64,000 nucleotides of DNA from DASYHS01 sp035998295 (GTDB lineage Bacteria; Pseudomonadota; Alphaproteobacteria; Azospirillales; Azospirillaceae). Below, one piece after another: positions 8,253 to 15,795 of this stretch (its first letter is position 1; the number at the start of each line of letters is the position of its first letter). The stretch covers positions 1 to 64,000 of the forward strand of contig NZ_DASYHS010000207.1 of NCBI RefSeq assembly GCF_035998295.1. The letters are read 5' to 3'. The translations under genes and the position numbers were made by a program. A model generated the notes under the pieces. The model was not told the DNA's origin. It did no database searches and saw only the letters and a program-made list of their open reading frames with translations.

Positions 8253-8948
8253 ATGACCCCGCTTGCCGCCCAGCCCGATCCCGACCTGGTCGCGACCCTC
8301 ACGGCCCGCATGCTGATCGAGATCAAGGCGGTGCATTTCAACCGCGAGACGCCGTACATCTTCACCTCCGGCTGGGCGAGCCCGGTCTACATCGACTGCC
8401 GCAAGATCATCTCCTTCCCGCGCGCGCGCGCCGCCGTCACCGACTTCGCGGCCTCGACCATCCTGCGCGAGGTCGGCTTCGAGAGCCTGGACGCCGTCGC
8501 GGGCGGCGAGACCGCTGGCATCCCCTTCGCGGCCTGGATCGCCGACCGGCTCGGCCTGCCGATGCAGTACGTGCGCAAGAAGCCCAAGGGGTTCGGCCGC
8601 AACGCCCAGATCGAGGGCGACCTGGAGGAGGGCCAGCGCACCCTGCTGGTCGAGGACCTGACCACCGACGGCAAGAGCAAGGTCAACTTCGTCAACGCGC
8701 TCCGCAACGCGGGGGCCGAGGTGGCGGACACCTTCGTCGTGTTCCACTACGGCATCTTCCCGCAGAGCGTCGAGACGATGCGCGAGATCGGCGTCCGCCT
8801 GCACGCGCTGTGCACCTGGTGGGACGTGCTGCGCGTCTCCAAGCAGCACGGCTATTTCGACCCCGCGACGATCGACGAGGTCGAGAAGTTCCTGCACGCC
8901 CCGGTCGACTGGTCGCGCACCCACGGCGGCAAGTCCGAGCTGGGGTGA
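8253..8948 (+). CDS. pyrE: Orotate phosphoribosyltransferase
   Basis: This enzyme transfers the phosphoribosyl group of PRPP to orotate, giving OMP for PyrF (23350-24063). The 231-residue protein shows FTSGWASPVYIDCRK near the N-terminus and the PRPP-binding signature RTLLVEDLTTDGKSK around residue 130. KKPKGFGRNAQIEG is the flexible catalytic loop with its lysine. The start follows an AGGAG site (8241-8245). The gene ends 2 bases before the convergent hydrolase gene, leaving no room for a separate terminator. Confidence 0.95.
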   Translation: MTPLAAQPDPDLVATLTARMLIEIKAVHFNRETPYIFTSGWASPVYIDCRKIISFPRARAAVTDFAASTILREVGFESLDAVAGGETAGIPFAAWIADRLGLPMQYVRKKPKGFGRNAQIEGDLEEGQRTLLVEDLTTDGKSKVNFVNALRNAGAEVADTFVVFHYGIFPQSVETMREIGVRLHALCTWWDVLRVSKQHGYFDPATIDEVEKFLHAPVDWSRTHGGKSELG

Positions 8949-8949
8949 G

Positions 8950-9963
8950 CTACTCCAGCGCGTCGGCGAGGAAGCGGTCGACCTCGGCCCAGGCGGCGGC
9001 GCGGATCTCCGCGCGCTCCATCAGCACCTCGTGCATCGCGTCAGCCAGCACGTGCACCCGGCAGTGCCGGTACCGGGCGCACGCCGCCCGCTGGCTGTCC
9101 GGCGGCACGACCACGTCGCACCCGGGGACGAGGGCCAGCATCGGCGTCTCGACCCCCACCGCGGCCTCGGGGCGGGCGAGCTCGGCGAGAGAGCGGTAGG
9201 TCGCGTCCAGCCAGCCATGGGTGACGCCTCCGACGACGAGCGCGGGGTCGTGCCGGAACCACTGGTGATGGACGGCCCACGAAGCGGGGTCGCTGGTCAC
9301 CGGGTTGGCCGCGAAGCTATGGCGGGCGGGGTCGTAGTCGCCCTGGCCCGGCAGGTAGCGGGCACCCAGGCCGAGGCGGACGCCGGCGCGCGCGAGCGCC
9401 CGGGCGACCGGCCGCGGAACCCATCCCGGTTGGGTGTAGATGTCGGTCATCGGCGCCGAGAGCACCACGGCGTCGAAACCGCGGGGAGACCGGGCCAGAT
9501 GGCGCAGCAACAGGTGGGCGCCCTGCGAATGGGCGCAGGCGACCAGCGGACGGCCCGCCTCCGGCACCGCGACCGCCTCCAGGAACCGGGCCAGGTCGTC
9601 GAGCCAGAGGCCGTAGTCGCAGACGTGGCCGCGCTGGCGCAGCGGCGGGTCCTCCGACAGCAGGCGGCTCGATCGTCCCTGGCCGCGCCAGTCCATCCCG
9701 ATCGCCTGGAAGCCGCGCTCCCGCCACGCCCGCGCGACGCCGTCGTATTTCTCCAGGAACTCCGAGCGGCCGTGCAGCAGCACGACCGTGCCCCGGCAGG
9801 CGTCCGGGGCCGGCCATCGCGCGTGCCGGATCCAGCCGCCGTCCGGCAGGTCGAGGCGGGCGAAAAGCGGCGGCGGCTCGCCCAGGCGCGGCGGCAGCGG
9901 CAGGTCGGCGGCGGTGATGCCTTCCGCTGTCGGGTCTCTGGGGTCCGGGTCTCTGCGGTCCAT
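8950..9963 (-). CDS. Alpha/beta hydrolase, lysophospholipase/monoacylglycerol-lipase type
   Basis: This 337-residue serine hydrolase has the oxyanion loop VVLLHGRSEFLEKYDG, DWRGQGRSSR and the nucleophile elbow CAHSQGAHLLL. A late Asp segment (VPGCDVVVPPDS) and a His near the end (ADAMHEVLMERAEIR) complete the catalytic triad. This arrangement matches PldB/MGL-like lipases acting on monoacylglycerols or lysophospholipids. There is no signal peptide. The ATG at 9963 is preferred; the frame is open to 10032 but that would run into the ung leader. It is divergent from ung. Confidence 0.85.
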   Translation of the reverse strand: MDRRDPDPRDPTAEGITAADLPLPPRLGEPPPLFARLDLPDGGWIRHARWPAPDACRGTVVLLHGRSEFLEKYDGVARAWRERGFQAIGMDWRGQGRSSRLLSEDPPLRQRGHVCDYGLWLDDLARFLEAVAVPEAGRPLVACAHSQGAHLLLRHLARSPRGFDAVVLSAPMTDIYTQPGWVPRPVARALARAGVRLGLGARYLPGQGDYDPARHSFAANPVTSDPASWAVHHQWFRHDPALVVGGVTHGWLDATYRSLAELARPEAAVGVETPMLALVPGCDVVVPPDSQRAACARYRHCRVHVLADAMHEVLMERAEIRAAAWAEVDRFLADALE

Positions 9964-10052
9964 GAGGGGGAGGGACCACGGAAGGGTGGGGCTTGGCAAG
10001 CCGGCGCGTGCCTGTATCGTTGAGCCTCCCAACCGGAGCGGAAGATCGATCC

Positions 10053-10739
10053 ATGAGCTATGCAGCGCGGCCCCGGCTCGACCCGAGCTGGGAGGCGGCG
10101 GTCGGCGGCGAGTTCGACCAGCCCTACATGCGGGCGCTCGCCGCGTTCCTCGATGGCGAGGCGGCGGCCGGCAAGCGGATCTTCCCCGAGCCGGCCCTGG
10201 TCTACGCGGCGCTGGAGCTGACGCCGCTGTCGGCGGTGCGGGCGGTCGTCATCGGCCAGGACCCCTATCACGGCTCCGGCCAGGCGCACGGGCTCGCCTT
10301 CTCGGTGCGGCCGGGCACGCGGCCGCCGCCGAGCCTGCGCAACGTCTTCAAGGAGCTGCGCGCCGACCTCGGCATCGCGCCGCCGGGGCACGGCAGCCTC
10401 GTGCGCTGGGCCGAGCGGGGCGTGCTGCTGCTCAACACCGTGCTGACCGTCGAGGAGGGGCAGGCGGGCTCGCATCGGGGGCGCGGCTGGGAGCGCCTGA
10501 CCGACGCGGTGATCCGGGCCGTCAGCGACCGCCGCGACGCCGTCGCCTTTGTCGCCTGGGGGCTGCCCGCGCGCCGCAAGGCCGACCTCGTCGACGGCGG
10601 CCGGCACGAGATCGTGTCCAGCGCCCATCCCTCGCCGCTGTCGGCGAGCCGGGGCTTCCTCGGCTCGCGCCCCTTCTCGAAGGTGAACGCCTTCCTGGAG
10701 CGCCGCGGGCAGGCGCCCATCGACTGGCGCCTGGACTGA
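10053..10739 (+). CDS. ung: Uracil-DNA glycosylase, family 1
   Basis: This enzyme removes uracil from DNA to start base-excision repair. The 228-residue product shows the water-activating loop GQDPYHGSGQAHGLAFSV and the minor-groove loop HPSPLSASRGF, both nearly canonical, and LLLNTVLTVEEGQAGSH between them. The ATG at 10053 begins just ahead of the conserved domain; a 20-residue longer frame would overlap the divergent gene. It ends 10 bases before the convergent SDR gene. Confidence 0.95.
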   Translation: MSYAARPRLDPSWEAAVGGEFDQPYMRALAAFLDGEAAAGKRIFPEPALVYAALELTPLSAVRAVVIGQDPYHGSGQAHGLAFSVRPGTRPPPSLRNVFKELRADLGIAPPGHGSLVRWAERGVLLLNTVLTVEEGQAGSHRGRGWERLTDAVIRAVSDRRDAVAFVAWGLPARRKADLVDGGRHEIVSSAHPSPLSASRGFLGSRPFSKVNAFLERRGQAPIDWRLD

Positions 10740-10748
10740 CCCCCGCTC

Positions 10749-11552
10749 CTACTCGTCCCCGCCTTGCAGCCGGCGGGAACGCCTTGCGATCTCCATCAGG
10801 ACGCCGAGCCCGCCGGTGGCGAGCCGCCGCCCGGCGAGCAGGGGGGCGAGGGCGGCGCGCGTCCCCATGCCGCGGACGTGGACCCGGCTGCGGCCCAGCG
10901 CCGCGAGCGAGCCGCGCGCGACCGCCAGCGGGTCTTCCGCGCCGGGCAGCCGGCCGGCGCGGAAGCCGGAGCGCCGGCCGAAATCGGTGCGGGTCGGTCC
11001 CGGGCACAGCACCTGCACATCCACCGGCTCGCCCTCCAGCTCGACCGCCAGCGCCTCGCCATAGGCGAGCACGAAGCTCTTGGTCGCGGCGTAGGTGGCC
11101 AGCAGCGGCACCGGCTGGAACGCGACCGTGCTGGAGACGAGGACCAGGCCGCAGCGCCGTCCCTCGGCCCGCGCCCGGCCGATCATGCCCGGCAGCAGCG
11201 CTCTCGTCAGCACGGCGACCGCGACGGCGTTCAGCTCCACCGTCGCCTCCTCGGCCGCGGCCGGGTTGTCGACGACACGGCCGAACGGCCCCGTGCCGGC
11301 GTTGTTGACCAGCAGGTCCACGCCGAGCCGTTCCGCAGCCGCGGCCACGGCCTGCCGGCCCTCGCCGGTCGTCAGGTCGGCCGCGAGCGTCTCGACCTCG
11401 CGGCCCGGCCAGCTCGCCTCGTCGCGCATCGCGGCGAGCGCGTCCTCGTGGCGGGCGACCAGCAGCAGCCCCGTGGAGCGGGGCAGGGCGCGGGCGAAGG
11501 CGGCCCCTATGCCCTTCGTGGCACCCGTGACGAGTGCGGATCGGTACTGCAT
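10749..11552 (-). CDS. Short-chain dehydrogenase/reductase (SDR)
   Basis: This 267-residue classical SDR has the cofactor motif TGATKGIG near residue 9, NNAG in the middle, and a Ser-Tyr-Lys catalytic set in VSSTVAF followed by YAATKSF. It therefore reduces or oxidises a carbonyl/alcohol with NAD(P); the substrate is unknown. The start at 11552 is fixed by an AGGAGG with ideal spacing (about 11560-11565). The same frame stays open through the upstream 24-bp repeats, where it would encode MGLPPRPN units, so an N-terminally extended form is conceivable but less likely. Confidence 0.85.
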   Translation of the reverse strand: MQYRSALVTGATKGIGAAFARALPRSTGLLLVARHEDALAAMRDEASWPGREVETLAADLTTGEGRQAVAAAAERLGVDLLVNNAGTGPFGRVVDNPAAAEEATVELNAVAVAVLTRALLPGMIGRARAEGRRCGLVLVSSTVAFQPVPLLATYAATKSFVLAYGEALAVELEGEPVDVQVLCPGPTRTDFGRRSGFRAGRLPGAEDPLAVARGSLAALGRSRVHVRGMGTRAALAPLLAGRRLATGGLGVLMEIARRSRRLQGGDE

Positions 11553-11577
11553 CGGCGGTCCTCCTGCATGTGGCCCC

Positions 11578-11647
11578 CATGTCGGCCGGGGCGGCAGCCC
11601 CATGTTCGGCCGGGGCGGCAGCCCCATGACGACAGGGCGGCAGCCCC
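11578..11647. repeat. Three imperfect ~24-bp tandem repeats upstream of the SDR gene
   Basis: Units begin at 11578, 11601 and 11625. The first two are almost identical (CATGT(T)CGGCCGGGGCGGCAG plus CCC); the third is degraded. On the minus strand each unit holds GGGGCTGCCGCCCC, a 5-bp hairpin with a TGCC loop. They lie in the leader of the SDR gene. Two of the units are in phase with its reading frame (8 codons each). Confidence 0.8.
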
Positions 11648-11818
11648 CTTGACGATAGAGACGGTAGGGGCGGCGGCAAGGGGCGTCGATCGTCCGTACG
11701 GCGAGGCATCCGGCCTTTTTTGCGGGCCGGGCGGCGCCGGCCGGCCCTGAGCGGCGTTGACGGTGCCGGCTGCGCGCGCGATCCTGGCCCTGGTCGAAAC
11801 CCGGATGGAGTTGCCGCC

Positions 11819-11992
11819 ATGCACAAGCTCGCACTCGCCGCCGCCTTTGCCCTCCCGCTCTCGCTCGCCGCGGGGACGGCGCTCGCGGACTGCGCCGGAC
11901 ACGCCAGGGTCGCCGAGGCGCCGAAGCCCGCCCCGACGCAGCAGACCGTGCAGGCGCCCGCTCCGGTCGCGACGGTCGGCCAGGGGACCTGA
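11819..11992 (+). CDS. Small exported protein (57 aa)
   Basis: ATG at 11819 begins a clear signal peptide (MHKLALAAAFALPLSLAAG, cleavage expected near TALA-DC). The mature part is about 33 residues, rich in Ala, Pro and Gln, and contains one Cys immediately after the predicted cleavage region. It is therefore probably periplasmic. The gene is followed by a strong terminator hairpin, so it is a single-gene transcript. No family recognised. Confidence 0.55.
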   Translation: MHKLALAAAFALPLSLAAGTALADCAGHARVAEAPKPAPTQQTVQAPAPVATVGQGT

Positions 11993-12018
11993 GACGAAGC
12001 TCCCTCGGGGGAGAAGGA

Positions 12019-12052
12019 AAGGGGCTTCCCGGTCGCGGGAAGCCCCTTTTCT
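12019..12052. terminator. Bidirectional intrinsic terminator
   Basis: GGGGCTTCCC and GGGAAGCCCC form a 10-bp stem around a short GGTCGC loop, followed by TTTT on the plus strand and by TTTCCTT on the minus strand. On the plus strand it ends the small exported-protein gene. On the minus strand it would end the repeat-bearing transcript predicted at 12063-12139. Confidence 0.8.
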
Positions 12053-12062
12053 CATGATGGGG

Positions 12063-12139
12063 ATGGACATCCCCGTTGCCGGGGGAAGCTGATACGCAAC
12101 GTGCGTCACTAGGGCCATCCCCGCGCATGCGGGGCGACC
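12063..12139 (-). CRISPR. Mini repeat-spacer unit: two I-E-like repeats and a 19-nt spacer
   Basis: On the minus strand, 12139-12111 resembles a 29-nt type I-E repeat. It has a 6-bp stem CCCCGC/GCGGGG with loop ATGC, then the 8-nt tail ATGGCCCT, which corresponds to the crRNA 5' handle. A second, more degenerate repeat (12091-12063) has CCCCG/CGGGG around a GCAA tetraloop and the tail ATGTCCAT. By my count the two agree at 16 of 29 positions, and both contain CGGGGATG followed by CC. Between them lie only 19 nt (AGTGACGCACGTTGCGTAT) instead of the usual 32-33. It is too short and degenerate to be a normal array. It fits an array relic or a dedicated guide RNA, and stands directly beside the Cascade operon in divergent orientation. 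Confidence 0.45.
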
Positions 12140-12144
12140 GGCCA

Positions 12145-12173
12145 GCTATGCCGCGGATCGCGGCAAATGTCAA
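12145..12173 (-). promoter_or_regulatory. Promoter for the minus-strand repeat unit
   Basis: The minus strand carries a perfect -35 hexamer TTGACA (12173-12168), a 17-nt spacer and a -10-like CATAGC (12150-12145, 3 of 6). The expected start, about 7 nt downstream, falls at 12138-12139, the first base of the I-E-like repeat. The -35 element is part of the nearest 25-bp tandem repeat. Agreement of promoter spacing, repeat edge and downstream terminator supports a real short RNA; no transcript data are available. Confidence 0.5.
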
Positions 12174-12225
12174 AGCCGCGAATGGCGGTGAATGTCGAAG
12201 CCGCGAATGGCGGCGAATGTCAAAT
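12151..12225. repeat. Three 25-bp tandem repeats
   Basis: Units 12151-12175, 12176-12200 and 12201-12225 are the same length and nearly identical (plus strand CCGCGAATGGCGGCGAATGT then CAAAG, with few changes). Each holds the inverted pair CCGC/GCGG. On the minus strand each holds TTGACA or TCGACA. They lie between the repeat unit and the cas operon and may act as repeated protein- or polymerase-binding sites. Confidence 0.85.
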
Positions 12226-12462
12226 CCACCCTCCCGAAGCGCGTTTGGCATCCGAGTCGGCCCCGCCCCGCGCGAACACCTGCGGATGCAAGCTCCCGCG
12301 TGCGCAGGTCCCGGTAGCGGGCGGCCGGCGGCGGATGCGGCGGAACGCGGGTGAATGCTAGGAAACCGGTTCGTTTTCGTCTAGCATGCGGTCGCATTCC
12401 GTCGTTACATCGGAAATGAATTTGACACGAGCCCGGTTTCATAAAAAGGTCACGGAGGTCTC
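12226..12462. promoter_or_regulatory. Leader of the Cascade operon with inverted repeats
   Basis: This 237-bp gap holds no convincing gene. An inverted repeat ATGCTAG/CTAGCAT (12355-12361 and 12381-12387) encloses 19 bases that include the palindrome AACCGGTT (12364-12371). From about 12355 to 12450 the sequence is distinctly less GC-rich than its surroundings, with a perfect TTGACA at 12422-12427. No good -10 lies 16-18 bp further on (AAAGGT at best), so the cas promoter is only loosely placed. GGAGG at 12454-12458 is the ribosome site of cas8e. Confidence 0.45.
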
Positions 12463-14475
12463 GTGCATCGGGACATCCGAATGAATGTTTTCGCCGACCC
12501 CCTGTTCAGCGTCCGGACGCCCGGCGGGACGATATCCAGGCTGTCCTGGGCCGGCCTGCTCGCGGCGGCGGAGGACGGGTCGCTCCACGACCTGGTCCGC
12601 CTCCAGGCGCACCAGCGCCCGCGGGTCGTGCTGGAGCTGGCGGTGTGGCTGCATCTGCTCCGGCGCTTCTCGGGCGTGCGGCCGCTGACCGTCCCGGCCG
12701 CCCTCGCGGCGCTGAGGCGCGAGGGCGCGCTCGGCGCCGGCGCGCTGATCCCGGAGGAGGACGAGCCCGGCTTCGCGCAGCCGGTGGTGTCGGGCGCCGA
12801 GCGCGGATCGTGGATGGAAAAGCCGCTCGGCCTCGTCGACACGCTGTTCACCGGCGTCGGCCACGAGGCCAAGGGGCCGGTCGACCGCGTGGCCGCGCCC
12901 GAGGACGTCGTCTTCGCCCTGCTGTCGGGTGGACAGAAGATCTTCGTGAAGGACAACCCCGACAGCCTGCGCTGGGGAGTGCCGGTCGTCGTGCCCGTGG
13001 ACGCGACGGGCGGCCTGGCCTTCGGCGTCCGGGCGCTGGCGGACGCCTACGATGCCGCGGGCCTGCCCGCGGATGCGCCCTGGGCCCGGTCCCGGCACCT
13101 GTCGGACCACGTGCTGTGGCTGCGGCCGTTGTCGCTGGCGCCGGGGGCGGCCCCGCTCGGGCCGGGCGAGGTCGCGTGGCCCTTCCTCGACGTCGCACGC
13201 CCGATCCGGCTGGCGCCCGGCCCGGACGGGCGGCCGGTCGCGCACCAGTTCCCGACCATGCGCCGTATGGTGGCGCCGGAACTGGCCGCGATGCTCGCCG
13301 ATCCGGGCGTGCCGATGCAGCGCGGCAGCAAGCCGTTCCGGCTGGTGATGCGCCGGCCCGACCACCGTTTCCTCCATGCGGTCCTGTTCGGGCGCGAGGA
13401 CGTCGATCCGGCGCCGATCGCGCTCGCGCCGCCGCCGGGAACGCGGGCGCTGCGGATCGGCGCCGTCGCGTTCGAGACCGGCAAGACGCGGGGCGTGCTG
13501 GATCTTTCGATCCGCGTGCCGACGCCCGTCGGGCCGCCCGGTGCTGCGGGCGAGGCGTCGCGGCTGGCGCTGCGGCTGGTGGGGCAGGTCGCCCGCGGCG
13601 CGTTGCGGCCGGCCTTGCGCCGGTTGCTGCAGCCCCGTGCCCAGGACCGGCTCCGGCCGCTGGAAAGCGGCGGCGTCGTCGGCCGGCGGATCGACGCCGC
13701 GGTGCGCCGGTTCGAGGACGCGGTGACGCGGCGCAGCCTCGAATGGGTGTTCGAGGCGGCGGCCGATCCCGACCCGGAGGCGTCCCTGGTCCCGGAGCTG
13801 AAGCGGGACCTTGCCGCCGCCGCATGGTCCGGTTTCGACGAGGAGATCGCGGGCGGCGACCCGGCCCGGCCGGACGCCCAGCTCGCGCTCGCGCGCGCCC
13901 GGCTCGACCTCGCGGCGCTGCTGGGCTCCGCCCTCGACCTCGATGCCGATCTCCCCTCGGCCGATGGCGCGGGGGACGGGGCGGCGGCCCGCGTGGCCGA
14001 CGCGCTCGGCGAGGCCATGCGCCGGGACCCGGACCTGCGCGGCATGGACCCGGACCGTCCGCCGCTCGCCTATTGGTCCCTGCTCGCCGGTCCGGCGGTC
14101 CCTTCGGGATGGGCGGAGGCGGAGGCGCTGCAGCCGGCCTGGCGCGCCGTCCTGTCCGCCTTCGCGGCCGTGCCGCACCGCCCCGGCGCGCGCTGCGCCG
14201 GACGGGCGCTGGCCGAAGCCGGGTTCGGCACGGCCCGCCTCTCCGGCCTGCTGGAGGCGCGCGGCCCTCTTCTGCTCGCCGCCTTCGCGCAGGCGTGGCG
14301 CTTCCTCGCCGCCGCCGGAACGCCGGCCGTCGACTGGGGGAACGCGTTCGCCCTCCTGGCCGCCGACGCTTCAGGCGACCGGGAAGGCGAACGCCGGGCC
14401 CGCGCCCGGCTGGCGCTCGCCGCCGCCGGAGCCCTGCGCGACGCCGGCCGCCCGGCCATGCCGTCCGCCGCCTGA
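12463..14475 (+). CDS. cas8e-cas11: Cas8e (Cse1) fused to Cas11 (Cse2), Cascade large + small subunit
   Basis: This single 670-residue frame equals the sum of a typical Cas8e (~500) and Cse2 (~165). The N-terminal half follows the Cas8e plan: DPLFSVRTPGGTISRLSWAG, a helical LELAVWLHLLRRF, then FTGVGHEAKGPVD and a four-helix bundle ending about residue 490. From about residue 505 it matches Cse2: LAYWSLLAGPAVP, RCAGRALAEAGFGTARLSGL, AGTPAVDWGNAFALLAAD, then an Arg-rich helix. In Cascade Cas8e reads the PAM and Cas11 holds the target strand. Translation should begin at GTG 12463 after GGAGG; an ATG at 12481 is too far from the site. It is first gene of the cas operon. A single fused copy leaves the Cse2:Cse1 stoichiometry (normally 2:1) unexplained. 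Confidence 0.85.
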   Translation: MHRDIRMNVFADPLFSVRTPGGTISRLSWAGLLAAAEDGSLHDLVRLQAHQRPRVVLELAVWLHLLRRFSGVRPLTVPAALAALRREGALGAGALIPEEDEPGFAQPVVSGAERGSWMEKPLGLVDTLFTGVGHEAKGPVDRVAAPEDVVFALLSGGQKIFVKDNPDSLRWGVPVVVPVDATGGLAFGVRALADAYDAAGLPADAPWARSRHLSDHVLWLRPLSLAPGAAPLGPGEVAWPFLDVARPIRLAPGPDGRPVAHQFPTMRRMVAPELAAMLADPGVPMQRGSKPFRLVMRRPDHRFLHAVLFGREDVDPAPIALAPPPGTRALRIGAVAFETGKTRGVLDLSIRVPTPVGPPGAAGEASRLALRLVGQVARGALRPALRRLLQPRAQDRLRPLESGGVVGRRIDAAVRRFEDAVTRRSLEWVFEAAADPDPEASLVPELKRDLAAAAWSGFDEEIAGGDPARPDAQLALARARLDLAALLGSALDLDADLPSADGAGDGAAARVADALGEAMRRDPDLRGMDPDRPPLAYWSLLAGPAVPSGWAEAEALQPAWRAVLSAFAAVPHRPGARCAGRALAEAGFGTARLSGLLEARGPLLLAAFAQAWRFLAAAGTPAVDWGNAFALLAADASGDREGERRARARLALAAAGALRDAGRPAMPSAA

Positions 14476-14508
14476 CCCATACCGTGTAGATCCAGGAGCC
14501 TTCATCGC

Positions 14509-15795
14509 ATGTTCGTCCAGATCCACGTGCTCAAGGACTACAGCGCCGCCCTTCCGAACCGCGACCTGTCCGGGCTGGCCAAGCGCATGCCCTACGGCGA
14601 CGCGCTGCGCCAGCGCATCTCCTCCCAATGCATCAAGGCGGCGCTGCGCTCGCCGGACGCCGTCCTGTTCCGCACCGGGCCGGACGGGTCGCTGGCCGAG
14701 GACACGCTGCCGCGCCTGGGCGCCGATCTCGGCCTGGGCATCTCGTGGCGTTCCCGCCTGATCTTCCCGCGCCTCGTGCTGCCGCGCGTCGCCGAGCGGA
14801 TCGGCGACCGGACGCTCGCCGGCGCCTATGTCGATGCCGTGGCCGGCCTGTTCGCCCGCAGCGCCAAGGGCGCCGAGGACGAGGACGGCGACCTGGATGC
14901 CGACGAGGGTGCGGTGGCCGGGGCCGAGCCGGCGGAGCCCGGACGCCTGCGGCAGCCGATCGTGCTCGGCGAGGCGGAGATCGACGCGATCGCCGCGACC
15001 ACGGCCGAGCTGGCCCGGCACCGGGTCGACCCCAAGCTGTTCGCCGACCTGCTCTTGAAGGAGCGCGGGCTGCGCAAGCTGCCCCAGGCCGTCCAGGATG
15101 CGGTCGAGCGGATGCGCGCGATGCGCCGGCATTGCGGGCTGGACGGGGCGCTCTTCGGCCGCATGGCGACCAACGAGATGGTCTCCAACGTCGAGGGCTG
15201 CGTCGCCGTCGCCCATGCGCTGACGGTCCACGGCATCCAGAGCCAGCCCGACTACTTCTCCGTCCGGGACATGCTGAACCGCGACGACGAGGCGGGCGCG
15301 TCGCACACCAACACGACGGAGCTGACCTCGGGTCTGTTCTATTCCTACGCGGTCGTGGACCTGGGCGGGCTGGCGCGCAACCTCGTCGGGCTCGACGCAC
15401 GCCAGCGCGCGGGGATCGTCGGCTGGCTGGTCCGCGCGTTCCATTCGGTCGAGCCGGCGTCCAAGCGCGGCTCGACCGCCCCCTTCGGCACGGTGCACGA
15501 GATGGTGGTGGAGATGGGGCGCCGCCAGCCGCGCAGCCTGATGGGGGCGTTCCAGAAGGCGATCGTGCCGCTTGCCCGCTCGGAGCTGAGCCTGAGCGAG
15601 CGGGCGGTGGCCGTGCTCGGCGACTACCGCGCCCGCATGGGCGCGCTCTCCGGCGCGCCGGAGAGGAGTTGGACCCTGACGGCTTCGGCGGCCGGCCCGC
15701 TGCCCGCCTTCGAGGCGCTGGCGGCGGAGGTCGAGGCGGCGGTCGCGGCGCAGGGGCCGGCGCGCACCGGCGCTTCGGCGGAGCGGGCGGCATGA
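14509..15795 (+). CDS. cas7e: Cas7e (Cse4/CasC), Cascade backbone subunit
   Basis: This RRM-fold protein forms the six-subunit filament along the crRNA. The 428-residue product opens MFVQIHVLKDYSAALPNRD and then RISSQCIKAALRS, both diagnostic for Cas7e. MATNEMVSNVEGCVAVAHAL, SHTNTTELTSGLFYSYAVVD and SVEPASKRGSTAPF follow in the expected order. An acidic insert (about residues 123-140, EDEDGDLDADEG) makes it longer than E. coli CasC (363). It is preceded by AGGAG and ends in an ATGA overlap with cas5e. Confidence 0.95.
   Translation: MFVQIHVLKDYSAALPNRDLSGLAKRMPYGDALRQRISSQCIKAALRSPDAVLFRTGPDGSLAEDTLPRLGADLGLGISWRSRLIFPRLVLPRVAERIGDRTLAGAYVDAVAGLFARSAKGAEDEDGDLDADEGAVAGAEPAEPGRLRQPIVLGEAEIDAIAATTAELARHRVDPKLFADLLLKERGLRKLPQAVQDAVERMRAMRRHCGLDGALFGRMATNEMVSNVEGCVAVAHALTVHGIQSQPDYFSVRDMLNRDDEAGASHTNTTELTSGLFYSYAVVDLGGLARNLVGLDARQRAGIVGWLVRAFHSVEPASKRGSTAPFGTVHEMVVEMGRRQPRSLMGAFQKAIVPLARSELSLSERAVAVLGDYRARMGALSGAPERSWTLTASAAGPLPAFEALAAEVEAAVAAQGPARTGASAERAA

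Noticed and set aside
12063..12225. A normal CRISPR array
   Set aside because: Only two I-E-like repeats can be found, with a 19-nt spacer, and the nearby 25-bp units are direct tandem repeats without spacers. I therefore describe a mini-unit, not an array.
12076..12354. Small open frame between the terminator and the cas leader (possible toxin of a CreTA pair)
   Set aside because: It runs through the repeat unit and the tandem repeats, lacks a ribosome site, and its content is repeat-derived. No small toxin gene could be supported.
12422..12450. Full sigma-70 promoter for cas8e from the TTGACA at 12422
   Set aside because: At 16-18 bp spacing there is no acceptable -10 (AAAGGT at best), so only the -35-like hexamer is noted.
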